Below, piece by piece: positions 53,671 to 61,774 of a stretch of 64,000 bases of DNA (the stretch's first letter is position 1; every line of letters starts with the position of its first letter). Position numbers and translations under genes: made by a program. The notes below the pieces were generated by a model. The model saw only the letters and a program-made list of their open reading frames with translations, had not been told where the DNA came from and did no database searches. This DNA is from an uncultured Eubacteriales bacterium (GTDB lineage: Bacteria; Bacillota; Clostridia; Oscillospirales; Acutalibacteraceae), in NCBI GenBank assembly GCA_900317765.1, contig ONID01000002.1, forward strand, positions 1-64,000, given 5' to 3'.

Positions 53671-54300
53671 ATGATCAGAATCGAGCGCACAAGCGTGATG
53701 AATCTGGAAAACGCGATCAGAGGCGCGAGAAATCCCATGAACAGCTGGGCAAGAAGCGACAGCTTCTACGATGAGAGCGGAAATTATGTGCTGGGACCGA
53801 ACGACCTTGACCTTGCCCGCAGACTCCGCAAAGCGGGAAGCGATCACCGCAAATATCTCAGACAGGTGTTTGTCTCGGTGGACGTTACCGCTCCGATGTA
53901 TTGGTGGAAGGAATACGATACATACAAGGTTGCGACGGTCGCCAATTCCACAAGCACCATGCACAAGATCACGAGCAAGCCCTTCAGTATCGATGACTTC
54001 AGCCATGATCACATGACTCCCGCTACAGAGAAATTTATGATGTCGGTTGTGGATGAGCTTGAAGCAATTCGCCTGCGCTATCTTGCCACCAAGGACAAGC
54101 GTGACTGGTACGATCTTATTCAGCTCCTTCCTTCAAGCTACAACCAGATGCGCACCTGTTCTTTTAACTACGAAACGCTGATCAATATATATTTTGCACG
54201 CAAGGATCACAAGCTTGCCGAGTGGCACACATTCTGCGACTGGATTCTGACGCTTCCGTATGCCAGAGAACTGATTGTCTGTGCGGATACAAATGAGTAA
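53671..54300 (+). CDS. Conserved-looking protein of unknown function
   Basis: 209 residues, starting MIRIERTSVMNLENAIRG, with AGGAG 9 nt upstream. No named family is recognised. It is soluble, without signal or membrane helix, and rich in aromatic and charged residues. A central segment (HRKYLRQVFVSVDVTAPMYWW then KEYDTYKVATVANSTS) faintly recalls the substrate region of flavin-dependent thymidylate synthase ThyX, but the ThyX R-H-R motif is not intact, so this is only a resemblance. It sits directly after tRNA-Leu and may share its transcript; a terminator follows. Confidence 0.75.
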   Translation: MIRIERTSVMNLENAIRGARNPMNSWARSDSFYDESGNYVLGPNDLDLARRLRKAGSDHRKYLRQVFVSVDVTAPMYWWKEYDTYKVATVANSTSTMHKITSKPFSIDDFSHDHMTPATEKFMMSVVDELEAIRLRYLATKDKRDWYDLIQLLPSSYNQMRTCSFNYETLINIYFARKDHKLAEWHTFCDWILTLPYARELIVCADTNE

Positions 54301-54308
54301 TCCGTTCC

Positions 54309-54343
54309 AAACTGCTGTATTTTTCAATATGGCAGTTTTTTGT
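54309..54343 (+). terminator. Intrinsic terminator
   Basis: AAACTGC (54309-54315) pairs with GCAGTTT (54332-54338), with inner pairing TATT/AATA, and a T-run follows. Confidence 0.8.
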
Positions 54344-54448
54344 TTTAAAAAACATATAAAAATATCAAAAAAATGAATAAAAATCCTTTTCTTTTGGTAA
54401 AATATGTGCTATACTATATATAAATTTTACCTGAAGGGAGAAAAACAT

Positions 54449-55705
54449 ATGAAAAAGCTTAGACGCGTAATCGCACTGTTTGCTGCTGCTGCGATGATGG
54501 CGGCATCAATCGGTTGCAGTAAGGAGGTAACGGCGGAAGACCTCATGGTCAATATTCAGGAAGGAAATGCCTCCGAGCCTTATGTAGACGATACCTTTTG
54601 TGAGTGCTACAGTATTGCCGCGTTTAATTTATTGAAGAATGAATATTCGCAGAACGGTTCCAATGTGGTTTTGTCTCCGCTTGCCGTGTATTACAACCTT
54701 TCAATGCTTACAAACGGAGCAACCGGTCAGACGAAGGATGACCTTCAGAATATGTTCAGCAGACGATTCTTTTCTGAACAACTTAATTCAAACATGCATT
54801 CATTTGATGAAAACCTTAAAGATACAGATAAATCCAAGCTGAATTTTGAAAATGCACTGTGGTTTAATGCGGATAAGAATATCCAACCGTCAGAAGATTT
54901 TCTTGTTACAGCCAAGACTTATTATCATTTGGATGCTTATAGGGAAACTTTCAGTGAAGAAACTGTAAAAAATATCAACAACTGGGCGTCCAACAAAACC
55001 AATATGTATTCTGAACGCATTCTCAAAGAAATGCCGACAGACGTTCCTCTTTATCTGACCAATACCACCCTGCTTGAAGCTGATTGGGAAGCGCCTGTTT
55101 CACCTGCCAATGTATTCGATGCAAAATTCAAGACTTCTTCCGGCACTGAGCAGGATGTCCAGATGATGTCGAGCGTCGAAAAAATCTATATTGGCGACGA
55201 ATATATGGAAGGATTCATAAAGAAGTATTCCGGCGGAAATTATGCATTTCTGGCTATGGTTCCTAAGAATGCAAACAGTACATCACTGGAGACATTGTTA
55301 TCCTCGCTTACACGCGATTCATATTACCGTCAGCTGATCAAAAAGCGCAAGGATTACCTGCTTGTCGATGCATGTCTTCCCAAATTCTCCTGCGCATACA
55401 ACGGAGAAATAAAGAATATGATGGAGAAAGCAAATCTTGGAGGCGTTTTTAATTCACAGTATTGTGATTTGGAAGCAATTGGCACTTGCAGCGAAAATCT
55501 CTACTTAGGCAACATGGCTGTTTCCACCGGTCTTAATGTCACAGAGAGCGGAACCAATAGAGGCACCGGCGCTAACGTGGGCAATTTCGATGGAAGCGTA
55601 AATATGATTCCCGTCAATCTCAACCGTCCGTTTGTATTTGCTGTCGTGGATACCAAGCGTTATCTGCCTGTGATCGTTGGCGCTGTCAACGCAGTTAAGG
55701 AATGA
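54449..55705 (+). CDS. Serpin-family protease inhibitor lipoprotein
   Basis: Serine (or cysteine) protease inhibitor exposed outside the cell. The start at 54449 has AAGGGAG 8 nt upstream and gives a lipoprotein signal with A-S-I-G-C at about residue 24. Serpin hallmarks: SNVVLSPLAVYYNLSMLTNGA (helix B region), the ALWFNADKNIQPSEDF and LTNTTLLEADWEAPV segments, LPKFSCAYNGEIKNMM, and the C-terminal signature NRPFVFAVVDTKRYLPVIVG. The hinge and reactive loop are ESGTNRGTGANVG onward; the P1 residue (Ser or Gly near FDGSV) cannot be fixed by eye. 418 residues, monocistronic. Confidence 0.93.
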   Translation: MKKLRRVIALFAAAAMMAASIGCSKEVTAEDLMVNIQEGNASEPYVDDTFCECYSIAAFNLLKNEYSQNGSNVVLSPLAVYYNLSMLTNGATGQTKDDLQNMFSRRFFSEQLNSNMHSFDENLKDTDKSKLNFENALWFNADKNIQPSEDFLVTAKTYYHLDAYRETFSEETVKNINNWASNKTNMYSERILKEMPTDVPLYLTNTTLLEADWEAPVSPANVFDAKFKTSSGTEQDVQMMSSVEKIYIGDEYMEGFIKKYSGGNYAFLAMVPKNANSTSLETLLSSLTRDSYYRQLIKKRKDYLLVDACLPKFSCAYNGEIKNMMEKANLGGVFNSQYCDLEAIGTCSENLYLGNMAVSTGLNVTESGTNRGTGANVGNFDGSVNMIPVNLNRPFVFAVVDTKRYLPVIVGAVNAVKE

Positions 55706-55736
55706 AAATAATAGTTATTTCAGCATTTTAATACCG

Positions 55737-55782
55737 CAAAGGTCGATATCCGTTTTTTTGCGGGTATCGACCTTTGGATTTT
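55737..55782 (+). terminator. Intrinsic terminator after the serpin gene
   Basis: CAAAGGTCGATATCCG (55737-55752) pairs with CGGGTATCGACCTTTG (55761-55776); moderately T-rich on the 3' side. Confidence 0.75.
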
Positions 55783-55809
55783 CGCATAATTGTTTTTTAG
55801 GCATGTGTT

Positions 55810-58023
55810 TTGAAGGGAAGTGGACAACAGGTGTTTCAAACAGCTTTGGTGATGGATGAACAGTGGTGGAAAACAGCGGGAGAGACAATATGGGGATTTA
55901 TCGTTTCGCTTGGAGATTTCACCGCTATTGCCAGATGGGTCGTTCCCGTCATAGCGTTTTTCATTGTGTTCCGGTGCGTCAGGTCGATGCTTTCGGGACA
56001 CGAGGCACCGGAGGTCTGGGCTTATCTGGATGTTGCCGGATACGGCAGACTTCCGGTCAGCCATTGGGAAAATACCATCGGCAGGGCATCCTCCAGCGAT
56101 ATTGTCATCGATTTTCCCACTGTTTCACGTTCGCACGCGGTGCTCATCCGCGACGAGAACAAGCGCTGGACGATTTCTGATCTCGGTTCCACCGGAGGAC
56201 TGACGGTCAACGGCAAGAAGATTGAAGGCACCGCTGCCCTTCCGGCTGGCAGTACAGTAAAGTTTGCCGATGTGGACGCGAGATTTCTCGTCACCCGTCC
56301 CAAGGGACCGCAGCGTGAAACCAACAAGCGTCTTGCACGCAAGCTGCGTCCGGTGAATACGCTGCTGCTGCTCAGCATTTTCATGCTGCTGACAGTGGCG
56401 GAGCTGTATTGGAGCGCAAAGGTGGACGACACATCGGTGTTTATCTGCTACGGCGGTTTGTTTGTGCTTATGTGGGCGTATTATATCGTCATGCGCATCC
56501 TGGTCAAGACCGGCATCGAAGTGGAAATGATCGCGTTCTTCCTGTCAACCATAGGGTTTTCGGTGGCTGCCTCGTCAAAGCCGGGGGAATTATACAAGCA
56601 GTTTTTCGCCTTCCTGCTGGGATTCGGGCTGTTTATTCTGTTTGGTTGGTTCCTGCGCGATCTCAAACGCATCACATCGGTCAAGCTGCAGGTGATGATT
56701 GCCACCGTGGGATTGCTGATGTTCAATATCATATTCGGTCAGACCAAAAACGGCGCGAAGAACTGGATCTCCATCGGAGGCGTTTCGCTGCAGCCTTCGG
56801 AACTTGTAAAGATCGCATTTGTCTTTATCGGCGCAGCCACGCTGGATATTCTGCTGACCAAGAAAAACCTCGCCTACTTCATCGGCTTCTCAGGCGTCTG
56901 TATAGGTTCGTTGGCGTTGATGGGCGATTTCGGAACGGCTGCCATTTTCTTTGTGGCTTTCGTTGTGATAGCTTTCATGCGTTCGGGCGATTTTTCCACT
57001 ATTGCCCTTATCTGTGCAACGGTGGTGTTCGGCATTATGCTGGTGCTGAAATTCAAGCCGTATGTCGCACGTCGCTTTTCCATATGGGGGCATGCGTGGG
57101 ACGACCCGTATAATTTAGGCTATCAGCAGACCCGCACCATGTCCGCTTCGGCCAGCGGCGGTCTTGCGGGCGTCGGCATCGGAAGCGGATGGCTGCGCAG
57201 AGTGGTCGCCGCGGATACCGACCTTGTTTTCGGCGTGGTGTGTGAGGAATGGGGACTTCTCATCGCCGTTACCACGGTTGTCTGCATCTGCGCACTGGCT
57301 GCGTTCACCATCAAGAGCGCGGCAAACGGGCGTTCGTCATTCTATGTGATCGCCGCCTGTGCTGCCGTCAGTATGATGGTGTTCCAGACCATTCTCAACA
57401 CCCTCGGTTCGGTGGATGTCCTGCCGCTGACCGGCGTAACCTTCCCCTTTGTGTCAAACGGAGGATCGAGCATGCTGTCGAGCTGGGGACTGCTTGCCTT
57501 TGTAAAGGCCGCCGATACCCGGCGCAACGCAAGCTTCGCCGCTGCAAGGGAGAGCTTCAAGGTGCGCATACAGAGCGGGGAAGGTCTTACCGACAGCTCC
57601 GGTCAGCCGCTTCCCGAGGTAAAGAATATCATTGGCCGCAGCGAATACGATTTCAGCAAATTGGGGCAGATTGCCGAAAGGATCAGAATCATGCTCATCG
57701 ACAAGGGCATTATCAAACCGGAGGCAAATATCGACTTCACTGAAGCAGAACCCGAAAACACAGAAGGAACGGTCGAGCTTGACGACAGAAGATTCGCAGC
57801 GGAGGATGTGATCTACTCCGATCCGCTCAAGAACCCGGAATATCAGGCAAAAATCCAGTCGGCAATTCAGGCGCCGCCTGCATCGAGACCTGAGGCTTCC
57901 GCGAACTCTCAGACGTTTGATCAGAATAGCTCTCCGTCATCCGCCGGAAGACGCAGAAAGCATTCCTACACGGGCGATGACAGCGGCGACGGGGATTATA
58001 TCGGCAGCCGAAGAAGACACTGA
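55810..58023 (+). CDS. FHA domain-SEDS (FtsW/RodA) fusion protein
   Basis: Lipid II polymerase-type protein with an added phosphothreonine-reading domain. The N-terminal helix (about residues 40-60) is followed by a FHA domain (about 85-160: TIGRASSSDIVID, VSRSHAVLI, SDLGSTGGLTVNGKKI). Ten or so membrane helices then include VSLQPSELVKIAFVF, ADTDLVFGVVCEEWG (catalytic-loop Asp) and LPLTGVTFPFVSNGGSS, with no missing helix. A disordered tail of about 150 residues ends the protein. The TTG at 55810 may not be the start; a GTG at 55831 or ATG at 55852 is possible. The PBP gene follows 15 bp later, the usual SEDS-PBP pair. Confidence 0.93.
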   Translation: MKGSGQQVFQTALVMDEQWWKTAGETIWGFIVSLGDFTAIARWVVPVIAFFIVFRCVRSMLSGHEAPEVWAYLDVAGYGRLPVSHWENTIGRASSSDIVIDFPTVSRSHAVLIRDENKRWTISDLGSTGGLTVNGKKIEGTAALPAGSTVKFADVDARFLVTRPKGPQRETNKRLARKLRPVNTLLLLSIFMLLTVAELYWSAKVDDTSVFICYGGLFVLMWAYYIVMRILVKTGIEVEMIAFFLSTIGFSVAASSKPGELYKQFFAFLLGFGLFILFGWFLRDLKRITSVKLQVMIATVGLLMFNIIFGQTKNGAKNWISIGGVSLQPSELVKIAFVFIGAATLDILLTKKNLAYFIGFSGVCIGSLALMGDFGTAAIFFVAFVVIAFMRSGDFSTIALICATVVFGIMLVLKFKPYVARRFSIWGHAWDDPYNLGYQQTRTMSASASGGLAGVGIGSGWLRRVVAADTDLVFGVVCEEWGLLIAVTTVVCICALAAFTIKSAANGRSSFYVIAACAAVSMMVFQTILNTLGSVDVLPLTGVTFPFVSNGGSSMLSSWGLLAFVKAADTRRNASFAAARESFKVRIQSGEGLTDSSGQPLPEVKNIIGRSEYDFSKLGQIAERIRIMLIDKGIIKPEANIDFTEAEPENTEGTVELDDRRFAAEDVIYSDPLKNPEYQAKIQSAIQAPPASRPEASANSQTFDQNSSPSSAGRRRKHSYTGDDSGDGDYIGSRRRH

Positions 58024-58038
58024 CGGGAGGTGGTATGA

Positions 58039-59421
58039 TTGAAAAAGGTTCAGAGACGAGCGCTCAGCGTTATTCTGATTATCGTATGTCTGATGGGCGG
58101 TGTGGGCTTTTTCACATTCCGCTTTTTTACGGAAGGACATAAATGGGTCAATTTTACCGCCAACAGACATGTTTACAATAACGGAGTCATTATCGACGGA
58201 GCTATTTATGACCGTGAAGGCAATGCCCTGCTCGACACGGTGGAAGGCAAGCGCAAGTACAGCGATAATGTCAATGTCAGGTGTGCCACCATGCACATTG
58301 TCGGCGACAAGAAAAGCAACGTCGCTACTTCCATACAGAAGGTGTATGCCGACAGGCTCGTGGGCTTCAATATCGTCACAGGGATGTTTTCGACCAAGGT
58401 CGCGGGCAACATCATTCACACCACACTCGATTCCGACGTCTGTGCCGCAGCCTATGAGCAGATGAAGGACAAGAAGGGTGCTGTCTGTGTGTTTAATTAC
58501 AAGACCGGTGAAGTGATCTGTCTGGTAAGCACGCCCACCTATGATCCGGAGAATCCTCCTGTTATCGTGGACGGAGACGATACTTATGACGGCGTGTTCA
58601 TTAACCGCGCCATTTCGTCAAGATTTACACCCGGTTCGGTGTATAAGACAGTTACCGCTGCTGCGGCAATAGACTGTATTCCGGACATAGATTCGCAGAA
58701 ATTCAACTGTGAAAAGGTGATAAAGGTGAACGGTCAGAAGATCGTCTGTTCCGGAACACATAAGGAAGAGGATTTTCAGGCGGCATTGAAAAATTCCTGC
58801 AATGTTGCATTCGGCGAAATATCGATGCAGCTCGGTTGGGACAATACATCCGAATACGCCCGCAAATTAGGAATGACAACAGGACACAGTCTTAGCGGCA
58901 TTCCGACAGCCAAGGGCAAGATCGCTTCTTCCGGAGATACCAATGAGCTGGCATGGACAGGTATCGGACAGAACACCGACGAGATCAATCCCTTTGCAAT
59001 GATGAGATATATGGGGATCGTCGCCAACGGAGGAATCTGTACCGAACCGTATATTATCGAAAAGATTACCACAGGCTCGGGAATCCCGCTGAACATTGAC
59101 AAGCAGACCGACACGACACGCGTTCTCAGCAAAGCCACTGCGGATAAGCTGTCAGACATGATGCGTTATACCGTGAAGTACAATTACGGTGACCGCAATT
59201 TTCCGTCGGGCATGGAATTCTGCGCAAAGACAGGAACGGCGGAGCTTGATGGGGATAAAAAATCGCACGCATGGTTCGTGGGATTTACAAGGAATGAAAA
59301 GTACCCGTACGCCTTTGTCGTGGTAGTACAGAACGGCGGCGGCGGATCTGTTGTGGCACGTCCGATCGCTTCAAAGGTTATGGCAGCCGTCAAAAACAAA
59401 GTTGACAAGGCGGAATCCTGA
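58039..59421 (+). CDS. Penicillin-binding protein (transpeptidase), partner of the FHA-SEDS protein
   Basis: Class B-type transpeptidase that cross-links peptidoglycan outside the membrane. A short cytoplasmic start and one membrane helix (about residues 9-28) precede a small pedestal part. Then come the catalytic motifs: S-x-x-K in FTPGSVYKTVTAAAA (about residue 200), S-x-N in LKNSCNVAFGE and K-T-G in FCAKTGTAELDG. At 460 residues it is of the short PbpA/MrdA kind. The TTG start follows GGGAGG by 8 nt. It is in an operon with the preceding gene, as rodA/pbpA pairs are. Confidence 0.93.
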   Translation: MKKVQRRALSVILIIVCLMGGVGFFTFRFFTEGHKWVNFTANRHVYNNGVIIDGAIYDREGNALLDTVEGKRKYSDNVNVRCATMHIVGDKKSNVATSIQKVYADRLVGFNIVTGMFSTKVAGNIIHTTLDSDVCAAAYEQMKDKKGAVCVFNYKTGEVICLVSTPTYDPENPPVIVDGDDTYDGVFINRAISSRFTPGSVYKTVTAAAAIDCIPDIDSQKFNCEKVIKVNGQKIVCSGTHKEEDFQAALKNSCNVAFGEISMQLGWDNTSEYARKLGMTTGHSLSGIPTAKGKIASSGDTNELAWTGIGQNTDEINPFAMMRYMGIVANGGICTEPYIIEKITTGSGIPLNIDKQTDTTRVLSKATADKLSDMMRYTVKYNYGDRNFPSGMEFCAKTGTAELDGDKKSHAWFVGFTRNEKYPYAFVVVVQNGGGGSVVARPIASKVMAAVKNKVDKAES

Positions 59422-59480
59422 GTGGAGAATGAATAATAACAAAAAAATAGCATAAAAATTAATATATTTCATAAAAACTA

Positions 59481-59509
59481 TTGACAAAACGTTAAATCGG
59501 GTGTATTAT
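59481..59509 (+). promoter_or_regulatory. Predicted promoter of the sigma factor gene
   Basis: -35 TTGACA (59481-59486), 17-bp spacer, -10 TATTAT (59504-59509), with about 100 nt of leader before the ATG at 59617. Confidence 0.65.
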
Positions 59510-59616
59510 GTATATGCATTATTAATGAATCCTTAAATGTGTATTCATAAACACTCGGTTTTTCTCGTTACAGCATTTTAAAAGCGTGCATGCGGAAGGG
59601 GGAGAGGCGTTTGCCG

Positions 59617-60201
59617 ATGAATTCTTTCTCCGCGAAGACCGACGCCGAGCTTGTGGCAATGGCGTCTCATGACGATCAGGAGGCGTTTGCCTGTCTGCTT
59701 GGTCGCTATAACGCCGTTATACACGCCAAAGCCATTGCCGTGAGTGAGCACTGCGGGTGTGACGTCACCGACGATATGGCGCAGGAGGCTGCGATTGGTT
59801 TTCTGAACGCCGTGAGAACCTACGATCCGGCAAAAGGCGCGAGTTTTCGCACCTATGCGGGCAGGTGTATTGACAATGTGCTGACCTCTGCGATCAGGTC
59901 GTACTTCAGCGAAAAAAATACCGTGTTCCACGGTCATTCACAGCTTGACGATCCGGGAATGAGCAAGAAAGCTTCCCTGGCGGAAAGCGATGACACGGCG
60001 GGATATGTGATTTTCGGCGAGTCGGAATCGGCTGTATTGTCGGAACTGAGCGAGTTGGAGCGCTCTGTCATCCAAATGCGGCTGAGGGGGATGAGTTATG
60101 AAGAAACCGCCCAGGCTCTCGGCATCAGCGTGAAATCGGTTGATAATGCAATTCAGCGGGTAAGGCAGAAATTCAAGTCTTCTATGCAATACAAGCGATA
60201 G
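59617..60201 (+). CDS. SigH-like sigma-70 family RNA polymerase sigma factor
   Basis: Start at 59617 (MNSFSAKTDAELVAMASHDDQEAF), 9 nt after GGAGAGG; earlier ATG and TTG codons in frame are less well placed. Region 2 contains DMAQEAAIGFLNAVRTYDP and ASFRTYAGRCIDNVLTSAIR. Region 4 has ELSELERSVIQMRLRGMSYEETAQALG then SVKSVDNAIQRVRQKFK. At 194 residues with a SigH-type region 2, it may be the sporulation sigma-H or a related factor, an identification not certain from sequence. The tRNA-like element and a zinc-ribbon gene lie immediately downstream. Confidence 0.9.
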   Translation: MNSFSAKTDAELVAMASHDDQEAFACLLGRYNAVIHAKAIAVSEHCGCDVTDDMAQEAAIGFLNAVRTYDPAKGASFRTYAGRCIDNVLTSAIRSYFSEKNTVFHGHSQLDDPGMSKKASLAESDDTAGYVIFGESESAVLSELSELERSVIQMRLRGMSYEETAQALGISVKSVDNAIQRVRQKFKSSMQYKR

Positions 60202-60222
60202 GTTTTTGCCTTGTTTATAAAT

Positions 60223-60304
60223 GCTCCTGTAGCTCAATTCAGCAGCACCGTATCCTATGCATGTGCATGGATGCGGAGATGTCGGTGAAAATCCGACCCG
60301 GGGC
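60223..60304 (+). ncRNA. tRNA-like structured element with enlarged anticodon arm
   Basis: An 82-nt block with tRNA geometry. Acceptor strands GCTCCTG (60223-60229) and CCGGGGC (60298-60304) pair at six of seven positions. A T-arm GTCGG-TGAAAAT-CCGAC (60281-60297) abuts the 3' acceptor strand exactly. A D-arm remnant begins TAGCTCAATT, and a 4-nt variable region AGAT is present. In place of the 17-nt anticodon arm there is a 29-nt hairpin (60248-60276: CCGTATCC/GGATGCGG plus ATGC/GCAT with loop ATGT). The T-loop lacks TTC. No CCA follows. It is a degenerate tRNA or a tRNA mimic in the leader of the zinc-ribbon gene. Confidence 0.55.
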
Positions 60305-60341
60305 GAAACATTCTATTTTCTCTAAAGTGAGGTTTTTAACA

Positions 60342-60617
60342 ATGTACGAAGACAAAACTCTCAGATGCAAGGATTGCGGCAAAGAATTTGTTTTCACGGC
60401 AGGCGAGCAGGAGTTCTACGCAAGCAAGGGATTCGAAAACGAGCCCCAGCGCTGCAAGGAATGCCGTGACGCAAAGAAGGCAGCCACCAGACAGCAGCGC
60501 AAGACATACAAGGCAGTTTGCGATGCATGCGGCGGCGAAGCAACCGTTCCGTTTGAGCCCACAGAAGGACGTCCTGTTTATTGCAGCGAGTGCTTCGAAA
60601 AGATGAAGAACAACTAA
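60342..60617 (+). CDS. Small zinc-ribbon protein (zf_Tbcl-like)
   Basis: 91 residues with an ATG 9 nt after GTGAGG. Two zinc modules: an N-terminal one with LRCKDCGKEFVFTAGEQEFY and RCKECRDAKK, typical of the probable zinc-ribbon family in Firmicutes, and a C-terminal one with VCDACGGEATVPF and VYCSECF. Probably nucleic-acid- or ribosome-associated, but the function is unknown. The tRNA-like element lies 38 bp upstream, and a terminator follows. Confidence 0.88.
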   Translation: MYEDKTLRCKDCGKEFVFTAGEQEFYASKGFENEPQRCKECRDAKKAATRQQRKTYKAVCDACGGEATVPFEPTEGRPVYCSECFEKMKNN

Positions 60618-60625
60618 TTGGACTG

Positions 60626-60689
60626 CTCGATTTAGTTGAGATTCATGGCTTTGCCATGGCTTTGCCAAGGTCAATTAAATGAGATTTTT
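60626..60689 (+). terminator. Intrinsic terminator after the zinc-ribbon gene
   Basis: CTCGATTTAGTTGA (60626-60639) pairs with TCAATTAAATGAG (60671-60683) with a bulge, and TTTTTG follows. Inside the loop is a CATGGC/GCCATG hairpin. Confidence 0.7.
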
Positions 60690-60706
60690 GTTGCATAATT
60701 TTTTCT

Positions 60707-60811
60707 TATAATCAATATAGAGGATTACACCAACAGAACTTCGTGAAATACATCGTTGGCAAGAAATCAAGAGCCGGGTAAGGATCGTTATCGATCTTTG
60801 CCCGGCTTTTT
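60707..60811 (+). ncRNA. Candidate short transcript or leader ending in a strong terminator
   Basis: A TATAAT at 60707-60712 (no good -35 box) is followed by about 60 nt containing CCAAC/GTTGG arms (near 60730/60754), then a strong terminator: AGCCGGGTAAGGATCG (60772-60787) with CGATCTTTGCCCGGCT (60792-60807) and T-run. It could be a small RNA, or an attenuator before dpaA. No convincing ORF. Confidence 0.35.
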
Positions 60812-60903
60812 GTGTCATTTATGACTATACTGCATAATGTGTAATAGGGCTGCAATCCAATGCCCTTGCTACTATCATAGTATGAATTACGGAGGTCGTT
60901 GTT

Positions 60904-61770
60904 TTGGATAGATCCATTTTTGCAGTGGTGGGAGGAGATGCAAGGCAAATTGTGCTGGCAAACACGCTGGCGGCAGAGGGAAGTACCGTTTATTGTTCCG
61001 GATTTGAACATGCCGCCCATCAGCTTGTGGGAGTAGCTTCCACTGACCCTTTGACGGCGGTGCTGATGGCGGATATTGTCATCCTTCCAATGCCTCCTAC
61101 ACGGGACGGTGAGACGCTCAGTGCTCCGCTGAGCACATACCGCATCGAGCTGAATGACGAATTCTGTTCTGCACTTGTGGGAAAGGCGGTGTTTGTGGGA
61201 ATGGCGGAGAAGCTCAGAGCCGTGTCCCCGGCATTTGCGCAGCTGAATCTCTATGATTACGGAGCCAGCGAAGGATTTCTGCTTCGCAACGCGCAGGCAA
61301 CAGCCGAGGGTGCGCTTGCGGAAATCATCGCCCATTATCCCGGAACGGTCTGCGGCAGCAGAATACTGATCACCGGCTGTGGAAGGATAACGAGCTATCT
61401 TGCACCCATGCTCAGGGCTTTGGGAGGAACTGTTTCGGTGGCAGCCCGCAAACCATCCGACAGGGCGAAGATTGCGGCGCTCGGCATGGAGGCGATTACA
61501 TTCGGAAGAGCGGCACGCAGGGTGAAAGAATACGGCGTGATCATCAATACCGTACCGGCTATGGTTCTGAACAGCCGGTTTATTGACGGAATGTCCCCCG
61601 ATGCACTGCTCGTCGAGCTTGCCTCCGCTCCCGGTGGAATCGATCTTGCCGCCTGCGACAGAAGAAATATCCGTGTGATACAGGCGCCCGGACTTCCCGG
61701 GAAATATTCGCCGATGACAGCGGCGGAGATCATCAAAGAAACAGTGATGTCCATTTTAGAGGAGGGTTAA
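60904..61770 (+). CDS. dpaA: Dipicolinate synthase subunit A
   Basis: With subunit B, makes dipicolinic acid from dihydrodipicolinate for the spore core (SpoVFA). The 288-residue protein has an N-terminal variable domain with SIFAVVGGDARQIVLANTLA and a C-terminal NAD-type Rossmann part with ILITGCGRITSYLAPMLRALG and VSVAARKPSDRAKIAALG. The start is a TTG with GGAGG 8 nt upstream. dpaB begins 5 bp later. In Bacillus this operon is made in the mother cell under sigma-K; no clear sporulation promoter was identified here. Confidence 0.95.
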   Translation: MDRSIFAVVGGDARQIVLANTLAAEGSTVYCSGFEHAAHQLVGVASTDPLTAVLMADIVILPMPPTRDGETLSAPLSTYRIELNDEFCSALVGKAVFVGMAEKLRAVSPAFAQLNLYDYGASEGFLLRNAQATAEGALAEIIAHYPGTVCGSRILITGCGRITSYLAPMLRALGGTVSVAARKPSDRAKIAALGMEAITFGRAARRVKEYGVIINTVPAMVLNSRFIDGMSPDALLVELASAPGGIDLAACDRRNIRVIQAPGLPGKYSPMTAAEIIKETVMSILEEG

Positions 61771-61774
61771 CAAT

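Noticed and set aside
53671..54300. Calling this gene thyX
   Set aside because: Only a loose similarity of one segment; the R-H-R-x7-S motif is not preserved.
60281..60297. GGTGAAAATCC resembles a cobalamin riboswitch segment
   Set aside because: The rest of the cobalamin riboswitch (B12 box, long multi-stem core) is absent, and the surrounding pairing matches a tRNA T-arm and acceptor.
60818..60903. Sigma-K or sigma-E promoter before dpaA
   Set aside because: CATA-containing words occur, but none has a matching upstream element at the right distance.
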